Assembly (NCBI RefSeq): GCF_009729855.1
Contig: NZ_WODA01000007.1
Coordinates: 124,001-188,000 of the forward strand
From: Agromyces luteolus
GTDB taxonomy: Bacteria > Actinomycetota > Actinomycetes > Actinomycetales > Microbacteriaceae
Direction of reading: 5' to 3'
DNA length: 64,000 nucleotides
The notes under the pieces are model-generated. The model was not told where the DNA came from. It worked only from the letters and a program-made list of their open reading frames with translations, and ran no database searches. The translations under genes were made by a program, and so were the position numbers. Of this stretch, positions 31,861 through 39,897 are shown one piece after another. The first letter of the stretch is position 1, and every line of letters starts with the position of its first letter.

Positions 31861-33504
31861 ATGTATCGAACTACGAGGCTTTCCCGCCGCGCCGCCGTGC
31901 TCGCGACCAGCGCGACGACGGTCGCGGCGCTGGCCCTGGTGCCGGCGGGTGCCGCAATGGGTGCGCCCGGGGGCAACTCCTGTGCCAACCAGAACAACAA
32001 CACGATCGCCAAGCTGCTGCAGTGCGTCGACGCCGACGGTGCAATGGAGCACCTCGCGGCGCTGCAGGCCATCGCGGATGCCAATGACGACAACCGCGCC
32101 GCCGGCACGAGCGGCTACGAGGCGAGCGTCGACTACGTGGTCGAGACGCTCGAGGCCGCCGGCTGGGACGTCTCGATCGACGAGTTCCCGTACACCTACG
32201 TCGGGCCGTCGACGCTGACGCAGCTGACGCCGATCTCCGCCGTGTACGAGACCGGTCCCTACACGGGCAGCGGCGCGGGCGACGTGACGGGCACGACCAT
32301 CCCGGTCGACCTGCAGCTCGGCCTCGGCAACACGAGCACGAGCGGCTGCGAGGCGGCCGACTTCGCCGGCCTCGACTTCTCCGGTCCGGCCGACATCGCG
32401 CTCATCCAGCGCGGAACCTGCCCGTTCGCGGCCAAGGCGCTGAACGCGGAGGCCGCTGGCGCGGAGGCCGTGATCATCTTCAACCAGGGCAACGACACGA
32501 CCGACGCGCGCAACGGCCTCATCGTCGGCACGCTCGGCGGATCGAACGTCGTGGGGATCCCCGTCGTGGGCGCGAGCTACGAGCAGGGCGTGGCCCTCTC
32601 GCAGGCGGGCTCGACCGCGAACATCTTCGTGCCGGCGCCGGAGGAGCGTCCGCAGAAGAACGTCATCGCCGAGAAGAAGGGCGTGAACGACGACAACGTC
32701 GTGATGGCCGGTGCGCACCTCGACTCGGTGCAGGCAGGCCCCGGCATCAACGACAACGGCAGCGGTTCCGCCGCGCTGATCGAGCTCGCGGAGAACCTCG
32801 GGAAGCTCAAGCCGCAGAACACCATCCGCCTCGCGTGGTGGGGCGCCGAGGAGTCCGGCCTGATCGGTTCCGAGGAGTACGTCGCCGAGCTCAGCCAGGA
32901 GGAGCAGGACCGCATCGCGCTGTACCTGAACTTCGACATGGTGGCCTCGCCGAACTACATCTTCATGGTGTACGACGGCGACGAGTCCGGCTGGACCGCT
33001 CCGGTGGGCGTGCCGATCCCCGACGGGTCGATCGAGATCGAGAAGCTCTTCGAGAGCTACTACACCTCGGTCGGCGAGCCGTACGACGACGCGCAGTTCA
33101 GCGGTCGCAGCGACTACGACGCCTTCATCCGCGTCGGAATCCCCGCCGGCGGTCTCTTCACCGGCGCGGAGGTCGTCAAGACCGAGGAGCAGGCGTCCAT
33201 CTGGGGCGGCACTGCGGGTGCGTCGTACGACCCGTGCTACCACCAGGCGTGCGACACGATCGACAACGTCAACGAGCACGCGCTCGACGTGAACGTCGAC
33301 GCGATCGCCCTGGCGGTGCTCGCGTACTCGTACTCGACCGAGTCGGTCAACGGCGTCGCTGGCGTGAACGTGCCCGGCGGCCTCAAGCTGCCCGCGCCGG
33401 CCGGACCCGAGGGCACGATCGGCGGCAACGCCGGCGGCCTCGACCCCGACCTCGTGGGCGGTCACGACCACGACCACCACCACGGCCCGACCGAGACCGA
33501 GTAA
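31861..33504 (+). CDS. Secreted M28-family aminopeptidase with PA domain
   Basis: 547 residues. A signal peptide (about 1-36, RRAAVLATSATTVAALALVPAGAAMGA) is followed by the split M28 peptidase fold with an inserted PA domain (about 150-260). Zinc site residues are visible: AGAHLDSV (His), GINDNGSG (Asp), WWGAEESGLIGS (Glu-Glu), LNFDMVASPNY (Asp) and CYHQACDT (His). It resembles the secreted leucine aminopeptidase of Streptomyces griseus and would release N-terminal residues from peptides outside the cell. The C-terminus ends in a His/Asp-rich tail (HDHDHHH) that may bind metal. Confidence 0.93.
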   Translation: MYRTTRLSRRAAVLATSATTVAALALVPAGAAMGAPGGNSCANQNNNTIAKLLQCVDADGAMEHLAALQAIADANDDNRAAGTSGYEASVDYVVETLEAAGWDVSIDEFPYTYVGPSTLTQLTPISAVYETGPYTGSGAGDVTGTTIPVDLQLGLGNTSTSGCEAADFAGLDFSGPADIALIQRGTCPFAAKALNAEAAGAEAVIIFNQGNDTTDARNGLIVGTLGGSNVVGIPVVGASYEQGVALSQAGSTANIFVPAPEERPQKNVIAEKKGVNDDNVVMAGAHLDSVQAGPGINDNGSGSAALIELAENLGKLKPQNTIRLAWWGAEESGLIGSEEYVAELSQEEQDRIALYLNFDMVASPNYIFMVYDGDESGWTAPVGVPIPDGSIEIEKLFESYYTSVGEPYDDAQFSGRSDYDAFIRVGIPAGGLFTGAEVVKTEEQASIWGGTAGASYDPCYHQACDTIDNVNEHALDVNVDAIALAVLAYSYSTESVNGVAGVNVPGGLKLPAPAGPEGTIGGNAGGLDPDLVGGHDHDHHHGPTETE

Positions 33505-33522
33505 GTCTCGTCCGATCCACCA

Positions 33523-33554
33523 GCGGGGCCCGTCGCGTGAGCGGCGGGCCCCGC
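33523..33554 (+). terminator. Hairpin after the M28 peptidase
   Basis: GCGGGGCCCG and CGGGCCCCGC pair around a 12-base loop, 19 bases past the stop. Confidence 0.75.
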
Positions 33555-33564
33555 GCTCGTACGT

Positions 33565-33570
33565 CAGGAT
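33565..33570 (+). promoter_or_regulatory. -10-like CAGGAT, leaderless fructosamine kinase
   Basis: CAGGAT ends six bases before GTG 33577. The first base departs from the consensus, so this is weaker than the others. Confidence 0.3.
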
Positions 33571-33576
33571 GGGTCG

Positions 33577-34341
33577 GTGCAGACGATCGTCAAGCGACGG
33601 GACGACGCGCCCGACGGATTCTTCGAGGCCGAGGCGGCGGGGCTCGCGTGGCTCGCCGCGGCGGGCGGCGCGCGTGTCGCGGGCGTGTCGGCCGTCGGGC
33701 CCGGCCGGATCGAGCTCGAGCGCATCGACGAGGTCCGCCCGACTCGCGGATCAGCCGAGGCGTTCGGGTCCGCCCTCGCGCGGACGCACGCCGCGGGCGC
33801 CGCCGCATTCGGCGCGCGGCCCGACGGATGGCACGGGCCCCTGTTCATCGGGCGCCGGCCGATGCCCGCCGCCGGCGAGGCATCCTGGGGCGTCTTCTAC
33901 GCGCGCGACCGGGTGCTGCCGTTCGTGCCCATCGCCGTCGAGGCGGGGAACCTCACGCCGGCCGAGGCCGCGCTCGTGGCGCGCGCGTGCAACGTCGTCT
34001 CCGCCGGCGGCTTCGACGACGACGAGCCGCCCGCGCGCCTCCACGGCGACCTGTGGACGGGGAACGTCCTCTGGTCGGACGACGGCGCGGTCCTCATCGA
34101 CCCGGCGGCGCACGGCGGCCATCGGGAGACCGACCTGGCGATGCTCGAGCTCTTCGGGTGCCCGTTCCTCGAGGAGATCCTGACGGCGTACGACCGCGCC
34201 GCGCCGCTCCGGGACGGGTGGCGCGAGCGCCTCCCGCTGCACCGGCTCCACCCGCTCGCCGTGCATGCGGCCGGGCACGGCCGCGGGTACGGGATCGCCC
34301 TCGCCGAGGCGGCGCGATCGGTGCTGGACCTGGCGGGCTGA
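33577..34341 (+). CDS. Fructosamine kinase-family protein
   Basis: 254 residues with a choline-kinase-like fold. The catalytic loop ARLHGDLWTGNVLWSDDG and the metal-binding VLIDPAAHGGHRETDLAMLELFG are intact. It would phosphorylate glycated amines (ketosamines), leading to repair or use of glycated amino acids. It is slightly shorter than E. coli YniA (about 286), with a reduced N-terminal lobe. It starts leaderless at GTG. Confidence 0.88.
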   Translation: MQTIVKRRDDAPDGFFEAEAAGLAWLAAAGGARVAGVSAVGPGRIELERIDEVRPTRGSAEAFGSALARTHAAGAAAFGARPDGWHGPLFIGRRPMPAAGEASWGVFYARDRVLPFVPIAVEAGNLTPAEAALVARACNVVSAGGFDDDEPPARLHGDLWTGNVLWSDDGAVLIDPAAHGGHRETDLAMLELFGCPFLEEILTAYDRAAPLRDGWRERLPLHRLHPLAVHAAGHGRGYGIALAEAARSVLDLAG

Positions 34342-34350
34342 GGCCGGGAA

Positions 34351-34390
34351 TACTTTCGCGGAGTCATCCGTTCTGGTCAATTGCATGCAA
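34351..34390 (+). promoter_or_regulatory. Promoter region with TACTTT and palindrome TTGCATGCAA
   Basis: TACTTT (34351-34356) is a possible -10. The perfect ten-base palindrome TTGCATGCAA (34381-34390) lies downstream, where a repressor would block transcription. An AGGAGG binding site precedes ATG 34427. Confidence 0.4.
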
Positions 34391-34426
34391 AAGCATGGAA
34401 CGAGAGAAGGAGCCCAGGAGGGCGAC

Positions 34427-35653
34427 ATGCAGTTCGGAATCTTCACCGTCAGCGACATCACGCAGGACCCCACGACCGGCCGCACCCCGAGCGAGGCCGA
34501 GCGGATCCAGGCGACGCTGGCCATCGCCACGCACGCGGAGGAGGTCGGCCTCGACGTCTTCGCGCTCGGCGAGCACCACAACCCGCCGTTCTGGTCGTCC
34601 TCGCCCACCACGACGCTCGCGTACATCGCGGGGCGGACGAGCACCCTGCAGCTCTCCACCGCGACCACGCTCATCACCACGAACGACCCCGTGAAGCTCG
34701 CCGAGGACTACGCGATGCTCCAGCACGTCTCCGGCGGCCGCGCCGACCTCATGCTGGGTCGCGGCAACACCGGCCCGGTCTACCCGTGGTTCGGCAAGGA
34801 CATCCGCCAGGGCCTGCCCATCGCGATCGAGAGCTACGAGCTCCTGCACCGCCTCTGGCGCGAGGACGTCGTGGACTGGGAGGGGAAGTTCCGCACGCCG
34901 CTGCAGGGCTTCACCTCGACGCCGCGCCCGCTCGACGGCGTGCCGCCGTTCGTCTGGCACGGGTCGATCCGCACCCCCGAGGTCGCCGAGCAGGCCGCGT
35001 TCTACGGCGACGGCTTCTTCGCGAACCACATCTTCTGGCCGGCATCGCACACGCAGCGCATGATCGCGCTGTACCGCCAGCGCTACGAGCACCACGGCCA
35101 CGGCACCGCCGCACAGGCGATCGTCGGCCTCGGCGGCCAGGTGTTCATGCGGAAGAACTCGCAGGACGCCGTGAACGAGTTCCGCCCGTTCTTCGACAAC
35201 GCCCCCGTCTACGGCCACGGCCCGAGCATGGAGGAGTTCACGCAGCAGACGCCGCTCACCGTCGGCAGCCCGCAGGAGGTCATCGACCGCACCCTCGGGT
35301 TCCGCGACTACGTGGGGGACTACCAGCGGCAGCTGTGGCTCATCGACCACGCCGGCCTGCCGCTGAAGACCGTGCTCGAGCAGCTCGATCTGCTCGGGGA
35401 GGAGGTCGTACCGGTGCTCCGTCGCGAGTTCGCGAAGGACCGTCCGGCCGACGTGCCCGAGGCGCCCACGCACGCCTCGCTCGTGCAGGCGAAGTACGGG
35501 GATGACGCGCCGCGCCAGGCGACCCCGAACGCGAACCGCGGCGACAACCTCACGCTCGGCTCGCCCTACCAGGACGGCCCGGCTCCGGCCGCGGTCACCT
35601 CGACCGGCTCGGCGTTCGGCCCGGCCGCGACCCGGACGGCAGGTGCGCGATGA
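34427..35653 (+). CDS. FMN-dependent luciferase-like monooxygenase, CE1758 family
   Basis: 408 residues, luciferase-like barrel. MQFGIFTVSDITQDPTTGRTPSE at the N-terminus and ALGEHHNPPFWSSSPTT, GRADLMLGRGNTGPVYPWFGKD are characteristic of the CE1758 type described from Corynebacterium. Its C-terminal 60 residues are low complexity. The reductase gene that follows overlaps it by four bases (ATGA), so the pair forms a two-component system in which the reductase supplies reduced FMN. The substrate is unknown. Confidence 0.88.
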   Translation: MQFGIFTVSDITQDPTTGRTPSEAERIQATLAIATHAEEVGLDVFALGEHHNPPFWSSSPTTTLAYIAGRTSTLQLSTATTLITTNDPVKLAEDYAMLQHVSGGRADLMLGRGNTGPVYPWFGKDIRQGLPIAIESYELLHRLWREDVVDWEGKFRTPLQGFTSTPRPLDGVPPFVWHGSIRTPEVAEQAAFYGDGFFANHIFWPASHTQRMIALYRQRYEHHGHGTAAQAIVGLGGQVFMRKNSQDAVNEFRPFFDNAPVYGHGPSMEEFTQQTPLTVGSPQEVIDRTLGFRDYVGDYQRQLWLIDHAGLPLKTVLEQLDLLGEEVVPVLRREFAKDRPADVPEAPTHASLVQAKYGDDAPRQATPNANRGDNLTLGSPYQDGPAPAAVTSTGSAFGPAATRTAGAR

Positions 35654-36279
35654 CCACCAGGCGGATCGTCGTCATCTCCGCGGGCCTCTCCACGCCGAGT
35701 TCGAGCCGCCAGCTCGCCGACCGGCTCCTCGCCGACAGCGCCGGGCTGCTGCGGGAGCGAGGCGTCGAGGTCGAGGCGCAGGTGTTCGAGCTGCGCGACC
35801 TCGCGCACGACATCACCAACCACCTGCTCATGGGCTTCGCGCCGCCGAAGCTCGAGGAGGCGCTCGACGCGGTCGCCTCGGCCGACGGCCTCATCGTCGT
35901 CACGCCGATCTTCACGACGAGCTACGCGGGACTGTTCAAGTCGTTCATCGACGTGATCGACCCGCAGGCGCTGACCGACCTCCCGGTGCTCATCGGCGCC
36001 ACGGGCGGCACCCCGCGCCACTCGCTCGCGATCGACTACGCGATCCGGCCGCTGTTCACGTACCTGCACGCCATCCCGGTCACGACCGGCGTCTTCGCCG
36101 CGACGGGCGACTGGGGCGGTGGCGGCGACGGCGTCCGGTCGCTGCCCGACCGCATCTTCCGCGGCGCGACCGAGTTCGCCGACCTCGTCGAGCGGACCGA
36201 CCGCAGCGAGATGGTGAGCGACCCGTTCGCGCTCGACCGCCCGATGGGCCACCTGCTGGGCGGCCTGGCGGGGGAGTAG
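35650..36279 (+). CDS. NADPH-dependent FMN reductase, CE1759 family
   Basis: 209 residues, flavodoxin-like fold. ISAGLSTPSSSRQLADRLL is the flavin phosphate loop; TPIFTTSYAGLFKSFIDVID and IGATGGTPRHSLAIDY follow. It would reduce FMN with NAD(P)H and hand it to the monooxygenase encoded just before. Translational coupling through ATGA supports this. Confidence 0.9.
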   Translation: MTTRRIVVISAGLSTPSSSRQLADRLLADSAGLLRERGVEVEAQVFELRDLAHDITNHLLMGFAPPKLEEALDAVASADGLIVVTPIFTTSYAGLFKSFIDVIDPQALTDLPVLIGATGGTPRHSLAIDYAIRPLFTYLHAIPVTTGVFAATGDWGGGGDGVRSLPDRIFRGATEFADLVERTDRSEMVSDPFALDRPMGHLLGGLAGE

Positions 36280-36298
36280 GCGGCAGGGTTCCACGCGA

Positions 36299-36339
36299 GC
36301 GGATGCCGCGACCGGAGGTGATCCGGACGCGGCATCCGC
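36299..36339. terminator. Bidirectional terminator
   Basis: Perfect 12-bp stem GCGGATGCCGCG with its complement, 17-base loop, between the convergent reductase and DedA genes. Confidence 0.75.
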
Positions 36340-36358
36340 TTCGCCGCGTCTGCCGCAC

Positions 36359-36955
36359 TCACTCGCGACGGCGGGCGGAGACCAACCGGATCGACGCATC
36401 GACCGCGAGCCCGAGCGTGATCGCCACCGCGACCGACACGGCGATCGCGAGCAGCGGCCGGTCGCCGAGCGCGGCGCCGACGAGCCCGCCGACCGCGACG
36501 TTGTAGAGCGCCCAGCCGATGCCGGCGGCCGCCGCGAGCGGCGCGTAGCGCGCCAGCGGGATCCGCGCGGCGCCCGCCGCGAGGTTCACGGCGATGCGTG
36601 CGAACGGGATGTACCGCGCGGTGAAGACGAGGACCGCCGTGCGACGCTCGACCGTCGCGCGGACCCTGTCGATCGCCGCCGCGACGCGCGGTCGCCGCTG
36701 CCAGGCCCAGCGATCGACGCCGACCCAGCGCCCGATCGCGTAGCACGCGAGGTCGCCGACGAGTGCGCCGACGGCCGCGGTGGCGATGACGAGGGGAAGC
36801 GCCGGGTTCCCGGTCGCGCCGGCGATCGCGCCGAGCGCCACGACGGCCGTCTCGCTCGGCAGCACGACGAGGAACGCGTCGCCCACGACGAGCGCGAACA
36901 GCACGGGGAACAGCCACGCCGACCCCGCCACCGCGACGATCCACTCGCTGTCCAC
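36359..36955 (-). CDS. DedA/VTT-domain membrane protein
   Basis: 198 residues, about five hydrophobic segments. PSETAVVALGAIAG, GDLACYAIGRWVG, ARYIPFARIAVNLAAG and GIGWALYNVAVG are the DedA (SNARE-associated/VTT) blocks. DedA proteins act in membrane lipid scrambling or proton-coupled transport of lipid carriers; the role here is unknown. The GTG start has TAGACA seven bases upstream (leaderless). Confidence 0.87.
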   Translation of the reverse strand: MDSEWIVAVAGSAWLFPVLFALVVGDAFLVVLPSETAVVALGAIAGATGNPALPLVIATAAVGALVGDLACYAIGRWVGVDRWAWQRRPRVAAAIDRVRATVERRTAVLVFTARYIPFARIAVNLAAGAARIPLARYAPLAAAAGIGWALYNVAVGGLVGAALGDRPLLAIAVSVAVAITLGLAVDASIRLVSARRRE

Positions 36956-36962
36956 ACCGGCG

Positions 36963-36968
36963 TGTCTA
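36963..36968 (-). promoter_or_regulatory. -10 TAGACA, leaderless DedA gene
   Basis: TAGACA on the minus strand ends seven bases before GTG 36955. Confidence 0.4.
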
Positions 36969-37036
36969 GCCGCATCGGGTGAACGGCAGGCGACGCTGAA
37001 GGGCACCTTCAGCGCGCCCTGACCGCCGCGCACGCC

Positions 37037-37078
37037 GCGGGCCGGGGCGGACGGCACCTGCCGTCCGCCCCGGCCCGC
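37037..37078 (-). terminator. 20-bp perfect hairpin after dodecin
   Basis: GCGGGCCGGGGCGGACGGCA is followed by CC and its exact complement. It is the most stable stem in the window, 18 bases beyond the dodecin stop. Confidence 0.8.
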
Positions 37079-37096
37079 AGCGGTGTCCGCTCCCGG

Positions 37097-37303
37097 TCAG
37101 TCGTCGAGCACGAACGTGACCTCGAGCGTGACCGACCACTCGACGACGCTGCCGCCCTCGACCTTGACCTTCTGCTCCTTCACCCACGCGCCCTTCACGC
37201 CGCGGAGCGTCTCGACGGAGCGGGCGATGCCGACCGCGACGGCGTCCTCGAAGCTCGTCTCGGAGAAGGCGGTGATGGTGGTGACTCGTGCGACCGATGA
37301 CAT
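37097..37303 (-). CDS. Dodecin, flavin-binding storage protein
   Basis: 68 residues, the usual size. ITAFSETSFEDAVAVGIARSVETLRGVKGAWVKEQKVKVEGG holds the conserved flavin-stacking Trp within GAWVKEQ. Dodecins assemble as dodecamers that store or buffer FMN, riboflavin or CoA. Two flavin-dependent monooxygenases and an FMN reductase are encoded nearby, which fits such a role. GAGGAG gives a strong start. Transcribed alone. Confidence 0.93.
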   Translation of the reverse strand: MSSVARVTTITAFSETSFEDAVAVGIARSVETLRGVKGAWVKEQKVKVEGGSVVEWSVTLEVTFVLDD

Positions 37304-37487
37304 GGCGTTCCTCCTCGAACGATCCCGGGCGCATCGGAGCATGCGCCCGGATCCCATCATGCGCCGGTGCGCCCGGCGCCGCGAGGGGTTGACCCGTTCG
37401 CGACCGGTGCGCGAACGGCATCCGTCGCCTCGGTGAACCCTCGGCGGACGACGGCGTCTCGGTTCGCGTCGCGCGCGCAGCCCGCCC

Positions 37488-37493
37488 CATGCT
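37488..37493 (+). promoter_or_regulatory. -10-like CATGCT, leaderless glycosyltransferase
   Basis: CATGCT ends six bases before GTG 37500. No ribosome-binding site precedes the start. Confidence 0.4.
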
Positions 37494-37499
37494 GGCCGC

Positions 37500-39575
37500 G
37501 TGAGAGTCGCACTGCTCGCCGAGTCGTTCCTCCCGCACATGAACGGCGTCACGCACTCCCTGCTGCAGGTGCTCGGGCACCTCGAGCGGCAGGGTCACGA
37601 GGCGCTCGTCCTCGCCCCCCGGTCCGGCCCCGTCGAACACGGGCTGCACGGCGCTCGCGCGGAGTTCCTCCGCTCCGTGCCGATGCCCGGCTACCCCGAG
37701 GTCCGCGTGACCTTCGCGGGCGCCCGCCGCCTCGCCGGCACGCTGGCCGAGTTCGCGCCCGACGTCCTCCACCTCGCCTCGCCGTTCGTGCTCGGCTGGC
37801 AGGGCGTGGTGGCCGCCGAGCGCATCGGCGTGCCGAGCGTCGCGGTCTACCAGACGGATGTCCCGGCCTATGCCGAGCGCTACCGGCTGCCGGGGGCCGC
37901 CCCGATGCTCGCGAACCACGTCGGCCGCCTGCACCGGCGCGCCACGCTCACGCTCGCGCCCTCCTCCGCGGCGATCTCGCAACTCGAGGGGTACGGCGTG
38001 GAGCGCCTCCGGCGCTGGGCCCGCGGCGTCGACACCGATCGCTTCCGACCGGAGCGGCGCTCACCCGAGTGGCGACGCCGCCACGCGGCCGACGACGAGG
38101 TGCTCGTCGGCTACGTCGGCCGGCTCGCGCCCGAGAAGCAGGTCGAGGACCTCCGCGCGCTGTCCGCGGTCGAGGGCGTCCGCCTGGTCGTGATCGGCGA
38201 CGGACCCGCGCGGCCGATGCTCGAGGCGATGCTCCCGGATGCCGCGTTCACGGGCTTCCTCGGCGGCGACGCGCTCGCCGAGGCGATGGCGAGCCTCGAC
38301 GTGTTCGTCCACCCGGGTGAGAGCGAGACGTTCTGCCAGACCGTCCAGGAGGCGCTCGCGAGCGGGGTGCCGGTCGTCGCCACGGGCCGCGGCGGCCCGC
38401 TCGACCTCGTGACCTCCAGCCGCGACGGATGGCTCTACCGGCCCGGCGACCTCGACGAGCTAGCGGCTCGCGTGCGCGACCTCGCCGGCGACGACGCGAA
38501 GCGCCGCGCGTTCGGTCGCGCCGCCCGCGAGGGCGTCGCGGGCCGGAGCTGGTCGGCGCTCGGCGACGAGCTGCTCGGCCACTACGAGCACGCGCGGGAG
38601 CTCCACCGGGTCGGACGCTCGGGCCCCCACGTCGGCATCGCGTCGTCGGTGGTCGAGCGGATCCGGCCGTCGACGGCGGCGACGCTCGCCGCCGGCGCGG
38701 ACGGGTCGGGCGAACCCGACGGCGACGAGCGGATGCCCCGGCGCGAGGCGGATGCGCCCCGTTCCCGCCCGACCTGGCGGCGGTTCGTGGCCGTCGGCGA
38801 CTCCGTCACCGAGGGCCTCTGCGACTCGTCGCGCATGGCCGCGGGGGGGTACCGCGGCTGGGCGGACCGGCTCGCGATGCTGCTCGCGCAGTCGGGCGAC
38901 GGCATCGGCTACGCGAACCTCGCCGTCCGGAGCCGGCGCGTCGTCGACGCCGTCGAATCCCAGCTGCCCCGCGCCGTCGAGCTCGGGGCCGACCTCGTCA
39001 CCGTGCTGATCGGGGGCAACGACCTGGTCCGGGTCGGCGCTCGCGCCGACGTGCTCGCCGATCGCGTCGGCGACGCCGTCGACGGGCTCCGTGCGTCCGG
39101 GTGCGACGTGCTCCTGGTGACGCCGTTCCTCCCGGCTCACGCACGGCTCGGGTCGGTGCGGGGGTCGTTCGAGCGCTTCGCCGAGCGGCTCGTCGCACGG
39201 GCCGATGACGCCGGCGCCATGGTCCTCGACGCCTCGACGCACAGCGGGCTCACGGCGCGCGGCATGTGGGCGGAGGATCGCGTGCACCTCAACTCCTCTG
39301 GGCACCGCGCGCTCGCGTACGCGGCGGCCGACGTCCTGGGGGTGCCGGATGCCGCGGCCCTCGCCGGGCTCGACGCCGTGCTCCACGGAGATGCGGACGA
39401 ACCCGACGCGCCGCCGCTGCCGAACGCCGAATGGCTGGTCCGGCACGCGGTGCCGTGGGCCGGACGACGGCTCCTCGGCCGCACGGCGGGCGACGGACGC
39501 GTCGCCAAGCACGACGAGCTGGTGCAGATCCCGGGCCGCACCGACGAGCGCGCGCGGCGCGGAATGCGGGCGTGA
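37500..39575 (+). CDS. GT4 glycosyltransferase fused to an SGNH/GDSL hydrolase
   Basis: 691 residues. Residues 1-375 are a GT-B glycosyltransferase of the PimB/MgtA type: AESFLPHMNGVTHSLLQVL, VYQTDVPAYAERY, GYVGRLAPEKQVEDL and HPGESETFCQTVQEALASG with the catalytic ExxxxxxxE. Residues 425-620 are an SGNH hydrolase: GDSVTEG (Ser435), IGGND (Asn507) and DRVHLN (Asp593, His596). A 50-residue Gly/Asp-rich linker joins them. It probably glycosylates a lipid or wall precursor while the second half removes or transfers an acyl group on the same product. No signal peptide is visible, so it acts on the inner face. Confidence 0.9.
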   Translation: MRVALLAESFLPHMNGVTHSLLQVLGHLERQGHEALVLAPRSGPVEHGLHGARAEFLRSVPMPGYPEVRVTFAGARRLAGTLAEFAPDVLHLASPFVLGWQGVVAAERIGVPSVAVYQTDVPAYAERYRLPGAAPMLANHVGRLHRRATLTLAPSSAAISQLEGYGVERLRRWARGVDTDRFRPERRSPEWRRRHAADDEVLVGYVGRLAPEKQVEDLRALSAVEGVRLVVIGDGPARPMLEAMLPDAAFTGFLGGDALAEAMASLDVFVHPGESETFCQTVQEALASGVPVVATGRGGPLDLVTSSRDGWLYRPGDLDELAARVRDLAGDDAKRRAFGRAAREGVAGRSWSALGDELLGHYEHARELHRVGRSGPHVGIASSVVERIRPSTAATLAAGADGSGEPDGDERMPRREADAPRSRPTWRRFVAVGDSVTEGLCDSSRMAAGGYRGWADRLAMLLAQSGDGIGYANLAVRSRRVVDAVESQLPRAVELGADLVTVLIGGNDLVRVGARADVLADRVGDAVDGLRASGCDVLLVTPFLPAHARLGSVRGSFERFAERLVARADDAGAMVLDASTHSGLTARGMWAEDRVHLNSSGHRALAYAAADVLGVPDAAALAGLDAVLHGDADEPDAPPLPNAEWLVRHAVPWAGRRLLGRTAGDGRVAKHDELVQIPGRTDERARRGMRA

Positions 39576-39646
39576 CCGGCCGGCGGCGCGGCATCCGCTC
39601 GCCGGCACCGCACCCGCCGCCGCTAGGTCGCGACACGCCGGGCTGG

Positions 39647-39652
39647 TAGGCT
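39647..39652 (+). promoter_or_regulatory. pnp promoter -10 TAGGCT
   Basis: TAGGCT is 245 bases before the pnp start codon, so the message has an unusually long leader for this genome. Confidence 0.45.
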
Positions 39653-39724
39653 CGGCGAGGATGCCCGAGCGGCATCCGCTCAAATCAACATGAGCTCGCG
39701 CCCGCTGTCGGGCGCTCCGGAGCA

Positions 39725-39835
39725 GGCCGGCAGGAAGCTGGTCCCCTGTGGTGGCTTACCAAGCGAGAGCTTGGTGGACTTCTACTGGTGGCCAGCGCTG
39801 GCGGGTCATCGACGCGCTGAGATCTGCCTGTTCCC
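39725..39835 (+). ncRNA. Structured pnp leader, candidate Actino-pnp RNA
   Basis: The leader folds into nested stems. CCAAGC-GAGA-GCTTGG (39759-39774) is capped by a GNRA tetraloop, and GCTGG (39737-39741) pairs with CCAGC (39792-39796) around it. A conserved cis-acting RNA, Actino-pnp, is known at this place upstream of pnp in Actinobacteria. A covariance search would settle membership; the outer boundaries are estimates. Confidence 0.55.
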
Positions 39836-39897
39836 TGCTCCGTGTTCACCTCGCGCGCCACACGGGCGTGCGAGCCGAAACAAAGGAGAGAGACCTC

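Noticed and set aside
30165..37303. A secondary-metabolite cluster around the flavin monooxygenases
   Set aside because: No polyketide, peptide or terpene synthase is present and the genes have separate promoters and terminators.
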